DNA from: Streptomyces roseoverticillatus
Lineage (GTDB): Bacteria; Actinomycetota; Actinomycetes; Streptomycetales; Streptomycetaceae
DNA: 64,000 nt
Direction of reading: 5' to 3'
Assembly: GCF_000719265.1 (NCBI RefSeq)
Contig: NZ_JOFL01000008.1
Span: 124,001 to 188,000, forward strand
Part shown: in pieces, positions 59,988-64,000 of the stretch
Numbering within the stretch: position 1 is the stretch's first letter
How the letters are laid out: each line of letters opens with the position of its first letter
Made by a program: the position numbers and the translations under genes
The notes under the pieces: model-generated
The model's database searches: none
Told to the model about the DNA's origin: nothing
The model's input: the letters and a program-made list of their open reading frames with translations, nothing else

Positions 59988-60902
59988 TTATTCCTCGATC
60001 AGCAGCCTGTCCCGCAGCTGGGCCAGTGTCCTCGCCAGCAGGCGCGACACGTGCATCTGCGAGATCCCGACCTCCTGGGCGATCTGGGACTGGGTCATGT
60101 TGCCGAAGAACCGCAGCAGAAGGATCTTCTTCTCCCGCGGCGGCAGGTCCTCCAGTAGCGGTTTCAGTGACTCTCGGTACTCGACGCCCTCCAGCGCCTC
60201 GTCCTCCGCGCCGAGAGTGTCCGCCACGGCCGGCGACTCGTCGTCCGTGTCGGGCACGTCGAGGGAGAGGGTGCTGTAGGCGTTGGCGGACTCCAGGCCC
60301 TCCAGCACCTCCTCCTCGGAGATCCCCAGGTGCTCGGCCAGCTCGTGGACCGTGGGCGCGCGGCCGTGCCGCTGGGAGAGCTCCGCGGTGGCCGTGGTCA
60401 GGGCCAGCCGCAGCTCCTGCAGCCGGCGCGGGACCCGGACCGCCCAGCCCTTGTCGCGGAAGTGCCGCTTGATCTCCCCGACCACCGTGGGCGTCGCGTA
60501 CGTGGAGAACTCCACGCCGCGGTCCGGATCGAACCGGTCCACCGACTTGATCAGGCCGATCGTCGCGACCTGGGTGAGGTCGTCCAGCGGCTCGCCGCGA
60601 TTGCGGAAGCGCCGGGCCAGGTGCTCCACCAGCGGCAGGTGCATCCGCACGAGGTGGTTGCGCAGCTCGGCCCGCTCGGGCGAGCCGTCCGGCAGCGCGC
60701 GCAGCTCGATGAACAGGGCCCGGGCGCCACTGCGGTCCTGCGCGGTTGCGTGCCGGTGCTCGTGCTGGTCCATGTGGTCCGCCCGCTCTGGTGGGTCGCT
60801 CGCCTCGTCCGGCGCGGGATTCGCAGGATCGCCCGGCAGCTGTCGGGCAGGCTGCTGCGGGATGGCCGGGGTACGCACCCCCCGCGACGATGCAGTACTC
60901 AC
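59988..60902 (-). CDS. sigH: Stress-response sigma factor SigH (SigB/SigF family)
   Basis: A 304-residue group 3 sigma factor. Region 2 has HLARRFRNRGEPLDDLTQVATIGLIKSVDRFDPDRGVEFSTYATPTVVGEIKRHFRD. Region 3 begins VRVPRRLQELR, and region 4 has LPPREKKILLLRFFGNMTQSQIAQEVGISQMHVSRLL. A Pro/Ala/Asp-rich extension of about 45-50 residues precedes ATG 60773 (MDQHEHRH), which could be a second start. S. coelicolor SigH is known to occur in several lengths. GTG 60902 has GAGGGGG 5 nt upstream. It lies 16 nt after an RsbW-like gene, the arrangement of sigH with prsH/ushX. Confidence 0.88.
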   Translation of the reverse strand: MSTASSRGVRTPAIPQQPARQLPGDPANPAPDEASDPPERADHMDQHEHRHATAQDRSGARALFIELRALPDGSPERAELRNHLVRMHLPLVEHLARRFRNRGEPLDDLTQVATIGLIKSVDRFDPDRGVEFSTYATPTVVGEIKRHFRDKGWAVRVPRRLQELRLALTTATAELSQRHGRAPTVHELAEHLGISEEEVLEGLESANAYSTLSLDVPDTDDESPAVADTLGAEDEALEGVEYRESLKPLLEDLPPREKKILLLRFFGNMTQSQIAQEVGISQMHVSRLLARTLAQLRDRLLIEE

Positions 60903-60918
60903 GGAGCCCCCTCTTCCG

Positions 60919-61332
60919 TCACGGCTGTCCGGGGCCGGCGCCGCGCTTCTTGTGCAGGCTGATGCTGACCGTACGGTCGTCGGCGACGGTCGAGTCGACC
61001 TCACCGGCCAGGGCGGAGAGCACCGTCCAGGCGAAGGTGTCGCGCTCGGGTGCGCGGCCGTCCGTGGTGGGTGCCGAGACGGTCACCCGCAGCGCGTCGC
61101 CCACCAGACGGAAGACGCAGCTGAGAACGGAGCCGGGCACCGCTTGTTGCAGAAGGATCGCGCACGCCTCGTCCACCGCGATGCGCAAGTCCTCGATCTC
61201 GTCGAGGGTGAAGTCCAAGCGGGCCGCGAGACCGGCAGTCGCCGTTCGCAGCACCGACAGGTAGGCACCCGCAGCGGGCAGCCGGACTTCCACGAAGTCC
61301 TGGGTCCCGGGCTCGCCTGCGATTGGGGACAC
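60919..61332 (-). CDS. RsbW-like anti-sigma factor (PrsH/UshX)
   Basis: A 137-residue HATPase_c protein of the anti-sigma serine kinase family: FTLDEIEDLRIAVDEACAILLQQA (N-box helix) and the strand SCVFRLVGDALRVTVSA, with DTFAWTVLSALAGEV near the end. It should bind and silence the SigH encoded 16 nt downstream. S. coelicolor PrsH/UshX holds the same position. GTG 61332 (V-S-P-I-A-G) was chosen because GGAGGTGAG directly precedes it; the frame is open further to 61434 without homology. Confidence 0.87.
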   Translation of the reverse strand: MSPIAGEPGTQDFVEVRLPAAGAYLSVLRTATAGLAARLDFTLDEIEDLRIAVDEACAILLQQAVPGSVLSCVFRLVGDALRVTVSAPTTDGRAPERDTFAWTVLSALAGEVDSTVADDRTVSISLHKKRGAGPGQP

Positions 61333-61488
61333 CCTCACCTCCAAGGTGGCACAAGCTTCTTGAGCTGTTACGAGCGCCGGCCCCCGCCCTCGGCCGCCCT
61401 TCGGTCGAAGGCCGTGCGCGGGCCGGTGCGGCACATGGTTCGGCTGCGACGCTATCGCGATCTGGGGGTCCGTGGAGCAGCCCCGAGA

Positions 61489-61522
61489 CTGTCACTCATG
61501 GTAAACCCATGAGCACGGACAG
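61489..61522. promoter_or_regulatory. Inverted repeat in the prsH-sigH promoter region
   Basis: CTCATGG and CCATGAG (61495-61501, 61507-61513) flank TAAAC. An outer CTGTC/GACAG pair extends the symmetry to 61489-61522. No other gene starts here, so it probably regulates the sigH operon. Confidence 0.55.
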
Positions 61523-61562
61523 TGGCTAGGGGTTTGGGGCCTCAAATCGAAAGAGCTGTCGC

Positions 61563-62087
61563 CTAGTTGGGATTTTCGTCACTCTGCGCTAGCGCCGCAA
61601 GGGTCCGGAGGGGTTCTCCGGACAAGCGGTAGGTGGTCCATTCGTCCATCGGTTCGGCGCCGAGGGACTTGTAGAACCCGATCGAGGGCGCGTTCCAGTC
61701 CAGCACTGACCATTCGAAACGCTGGTAGCCGCGGTCGGTGCAGATCCGGGCGAGGGCCGCGAGGAGCGCCTTGCCATGCCCTCCGCCGCGCGCCTCCGGG
61801 CGCACGTAGAGATCCTCCAGGTAGACACCGTGCGTGCCCGTCCACGTGGAGAAGTTGCGGAACCAGATCGCGAAGCCCACCGGTTCCGGCGCCGCGGACG
61901 CGCCGCCGCCCGCATTTTCGTCACTCTCCGCTATTAGTGCGAAGGCTGCGGGGTGCTCTCCGAAGAGGGCTTCGCGCAGCTGTTCCTCGGTCGCCCGGGC
62001 ATCCTCCAGTGCCCGTTCGTACGCCGCGAGTTCGCGGATCATCGCATGGATGGCGGGAACGTCTGCGGGCGTCGCGGCTCGGATCAT
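61563..62087 (-). CDS. GNAT-family N-acetyltransferase
   Basis: A 174-residue acetyl-CoA-dependent acyltransferase: MIRAATPADVPAIHAMIRELAAYE at the start, GVYLEDLYVRPEARGGGHGKALLAALA (motif A, pyrophosphate loop, about residues 88-114) and WSVLDWNAPSIGFYKSLGAEPMDEW. The last block resembles diamine (spermidine/spermine-type) acetyltransferases. A 20-nt sequence encoding A-x-S-D-E-N occurs twice within the gene (61572-61591, 61914-61933). The substrate is unknown. Confidence 0.88.
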   Translation of the reverse strand: MIRAATPADVPAIHAMIRELAAYERALEDARATEEQLREALFGEHPAAFALIAESDENAGGGASAAPEPVGFAIWFRNFSTWTGTHGVYLEDLYVRPEARGGGHGKALLAALARICTDRGYQRFEWSVLDWNAPSIGFYKSLGAEPMDEWTTYRLSGEPLRTLAALAQSDENPN

Positions 62088-62109
62088 GCGTGCATGCTAG
62101 CGGGCGGCG

Positions 62110-62370
62110 TCAGACGAGCCGCTGGTCCACGTAGCACCAGCGCCAGCTCTGGCCCGGCTCGTAGCTGCGCATCACGGCGTGGCCGGTCTCCTCGAAGTGC
62201 GCCGTGGCGTGCCGGTACGGCGAGGAGTCGCAGCATCCGACGTGGCCGCAGAGCAGGCACAACCGCAGCTGCACGGGGTGGCTGCCGGCCGCCTCGCACT
62301 CCGGGCACGTCGGGTGTGCGGCCACGGGCTCGGGGCGCGGCAGCCCGGGAAGATGCTGGCACTCGCTCAT
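62110..62370 (-). CDS. UBP-type zinc finger protein
   Basis: An 86-residue protein with the UBP-type zinc-finger pattern: CPECEAAGSHPVQLRLCLLCGHVGCCDSSPYRHATAHFEETGHAVM. Cys and His pairs are positioned as in ubiquitin-specific protease zinc fingers. Bacterial stand-alone versions have no known ubiquitin partner, and their role is unknown. ATG 62370 starts M-S-E-C-Q-H, where Cys4 and His6 can serve as the first ligands. It ends 22 nt before the GNAT start, so the two may be one operon. Confidence 0.88.
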   Translation of the reverse strand: MSECQHLPGLPRPEPVAAHPTCPECEAAGSHPVQLRLCLLCGHVGCCDSSPYRHATAHFEETGHAVMRSYEPGQSWRWCYVDQRLV

Positions 62371-62449
62371 GATTGCCAGATTAGATCGCACCGCCGACAC
62401 GCGAGCCCGCGGGCCGGGCGGAACGCACGAGGGGACAGGCACCGCACCG

Positions 62450-64000
62450 ATGGACGTCATGCCACTGCTGATGCTGGTCGCGGGCGCCGCCGCCGTCGCC
62501 GGCGCGGCCCGCCGCACCCCCGTGCCCGCGCCCCTGCTGCTCGTGGCCGCGGGGCTCGCCGCCTCGTACCTCCCCGGCGTCCCGGACTACACGCTCGACC
62601 CCGGCGTCGTGCTGCCCCTCCTGCTGCCGCCCCTGCTGCACACGGCCGCCCTCGACAGCTCCTACCTCGACCTGCGGGCCAACGTCCGCCCCGTGGCCCT
62701 GCTGTCCGTCGGCTACGTCCTCTTCGCGACGCTCGCCGTCGGTTACGCGGCCTTCCTCGTCATCCCCGGGCTGCCCCTGACGGCCGCCCTCGTGCTCGGC
62801 GCGGTCGTCGCCCCGCCCGACGCCGTGGCGGCCACCGCCATCGCCCGCCGCCTCGGCCTGCCCTCCCGGATCACCACCATCCTGCAGGGCGAGTCCCTGG
62901 TGAACGACGCCACGGCGATCACCGCCTACAAGGTGGCCCTCGCCGCCGCCGTCGGCGCCGGCGCGACCTGGGGCGAGGGCATCAGGGAGTTCGCCGTCGC
63001 CTCCCTCGGCGGCATCGGCGTCGGCCTGGCCCTCATGGTGCCGCTGCACTGGCTGCGCAAGCACCTGCGCGAGCCGCTCCTGCAGAACACCCTCTCCCTG
63101 CTGATCCCCTTCGCCGCCTACGCCGCCGCCGAGGAGGTCCACGCCTCCGGCGTGCTCGCCGTCGTGGTCGTCGGCCTCTGGCTCGGACACCGCTCCTGGC
63201 AGGTCGACTTCGCGACCCGGCTGCAGGAGGCCGCCGTGTGGAAGATGGTCTCCTTCGTCCTGGAGTCCGCCGTCTTCGCCCTCATCGGCCTGCAGCTGCC
63301 CGTCGTCCTGCGCGGCCTCGGCGACTACGGCGCCGGGCGGGCCGCCTGGTACGCCGCCGCCCTCTTCCTCGCCGTCGTGGCCGCCCGCTTCGTGTGGGTC
63401 TTCCCCGCCACGTTCCTCCCGCGCGCCCTGTCCGCGCGCATCCGGGAACGGGAGACCGACACCACCTGGAAGAGCCCGCTCGTCGTCGGCTGGGCCGGCA
63501 TGCGCGGCGTGGTCTCCCTCGCCATCGCCTTCTCCATCCCCGTCACCACGGACACCGGGGCGCCCTTCCCCGGCCACAACCTCGTCCTCTTCCTCACCTT
63601 CACGACCGTCATCGGCACGCTCGTCGTCCAGGGCCTCACTCTTCCCCCGCTCATCCGCCTGCTGCGGCTGCCCGCGCGCGACAGCGCGGCGGAGACCCTC
63701 GCGGAGGCGCAGGCCCAGAACGAGGCTTCACTCGCCGCCGAGCGGCGCCTGGACGAGCTCCTCGCCGACGAGCGGAACGCCCTGCCGGCGCCTCTCGCCG
63801 ACCGGCTCCGGGTCGTCATGGAGCGGCGCCGCAACGCGGTGTGGGAGCGGCTGGGGACGGTCAGCGCGGTGACGGGGGAGTCCGCCGATGACATTTACCG
63901 GCGGCTCGCTCGCGAGATGATCGGCGCCGAGCGGGAGGTCTTCGTCCGGCTGCGGGACGAGCGGCGCATTGACGACGAAATGCTGCGTACGTTGCTGCGG
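62450..64000 (+). CDS. CPA1-type Na+/H+ antiporter, 3' partial
   Basis: The open frame runs past the right edge (517 codons visible). About twelve hydrophobic helices span residues 1-410. Family motifs are VVAPPDAVAATAIARRLGLP and ILQGESLVNDATAITAYKVAL, with the ion-binding Asn-Asp pair, and VGWAGMRGVVSLAIAFSIP. A cytosolic coiled tail follows (AEAQAQNEASLAAERRLDELLADERNALPAPLADRLRVVMERR). It exchanges sodium or potassium for protons. GAGGGGACAG lies about 12 nt before ATG 62450; ATG 62459 is an alternative. Confidence 0.9.
   Translation, partial: MDVMPLLMLVAGAAAVAGAARRTPVPAPLLLVAAGLAASYLPGVPDYTLDPGVVLPLLLPPLLHTAALDSSYLDLRANVRPVALLSVGYVLFATLAVGYAAFLVIPGLPLTAALVLGAVVAPPDAVAATAIARRLGLPSRITTILQGESLVNDATAITAYKVALAAAVGAGATWGEGIREFAVASLGGIGVGLALMVPLHWLRKHLREPLLQNTLSLLIPFAAYAAAEEVHASGVLAVVVVGLWLGHRSWQVDFATRLQEAAVWKMVSFVLESAVFALIGLQLPVVLRGLGDYGAGRAAWYAAALFLAVVAARFVWVFPATFLPRALSARIRERETDTTWKSPLVVGWAGMRGVVSLAIAFSIPVTTDTGAPFPGHNLVLFLTFTTVIGTLVVQGLTLPPLIRLLRLPARDSAAETLAEAQAQNEASLAAERRLDELLADERNALPAPLADRLRVVMERRRNAVWERLGTVSAVTGESADDIYRRLAREMIGAEREVFVRLRDERRIDDEMLRTLLR

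Noticed and set aside
1..64000. CRISPR array, insertion sequence or phage region
   Set aside because: No regularly spaced repeats with unique spacers, no transposase, integrase or phage structural motif in any frame. The tandem repeats found are short and within or beside genes.

Overview
This is a chromosomal segment from a Streptomyces or very close actinomycete. The DNA is very GC-rich, nearly all codons end in G or C, and GTG starts are common. The gene set is typical of the genus: sigR-rsrA, a WhiB-family gene (wblE-like), catR-catA, the dasR/dasABC/dasD/nagB N-acetylglucosamine locus, and a sigH-type sigma factor with its anti-sigma partner. I see no transposase, integrase, phage structural gene, CRISPR array or biosynthetic megasynthase. 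Most of the window reads as core chromosome; the stretch of about 40.2-46.0 kb looks accessory.

Layout, left to right. 0-13 kb: the 3' end of a YgjP/SprT-like metallopeptidase gene, a run of three AIM24-type genes (the first fused to a TerD domain), a Nudix hydrolase coupled to a DUF2342 protein, an SDR protein, moaE, a YlbL-type PDZ/Lon-like protease, a PPA1309-type protein and a large UPF0182 membrane protein. 13-20 kb: two identical initiator tRNA genes flanking a Sel1/TPR gene, then divergent catR and catA with a visible operator, a CBS protein, hisN and a TetR regulator. 20-26 kb: a decayed ABC-transporter ATPase, an SMR exporter with a structured leader, aroA-rsgA, an M50 peptidase, a SRAP/YedK protein and an alpha/beta hydrolase. 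26-32.4 kb: sigR-rsrA with a sigma-R-type promoter and a long-form start, two coupled HD/HD-GYP membrane proteins, a TPR protein and def. 32.5-38.4 kb: nrdA-nrdB behind an adenosylcobalamin riboswitch and a helically phased NrdR-box pair, then a DUF3311-mctP transporter operon.

38.5-54 kb is the N-acetylglucosamine region. It holds a GH3 beta-N-acetylhexosaminidase with a dre-like box in its promoter, the accessory genes (truncated MDR and Gfo/Idh/MocA pair, carbonic anhydrase-SulP, a Tat-signal DJ-1 protein, a radical-SAM protein), then dasR, dasABC-dasD, nagB and a SIS-domain isomerase. DasR-type boxes (core TGGTCTAGACCA) are visible by eye at six places: the upstream GH3 gene, the radical-SAM gene, twice between dasR and dasA, between nagB and the SIS gene, and upstream of a PdtaS-like histidine kinase. 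The local regulon may therefore extend beyond chitobiose uptake.

54-64 kb: a divergent SDR/TetR pair with two operators, the PdtaS-like kinase, wblE, a lipid kinase and a small membrane protein read from divergent apparently leaderless promoters, sigH with its RsbW-like anti-sigma gene, a GNAT enzyme, a UBP-type zinc finger protein and a Na+/H+ antiporter that runs off the right edge.

Functions come from recognisable motifs and remembered family features; no database search was run. Start codons were chosen by Shine-Dalgarno spacing, leaderless -10 spacing or family length, and alternatives are stated.
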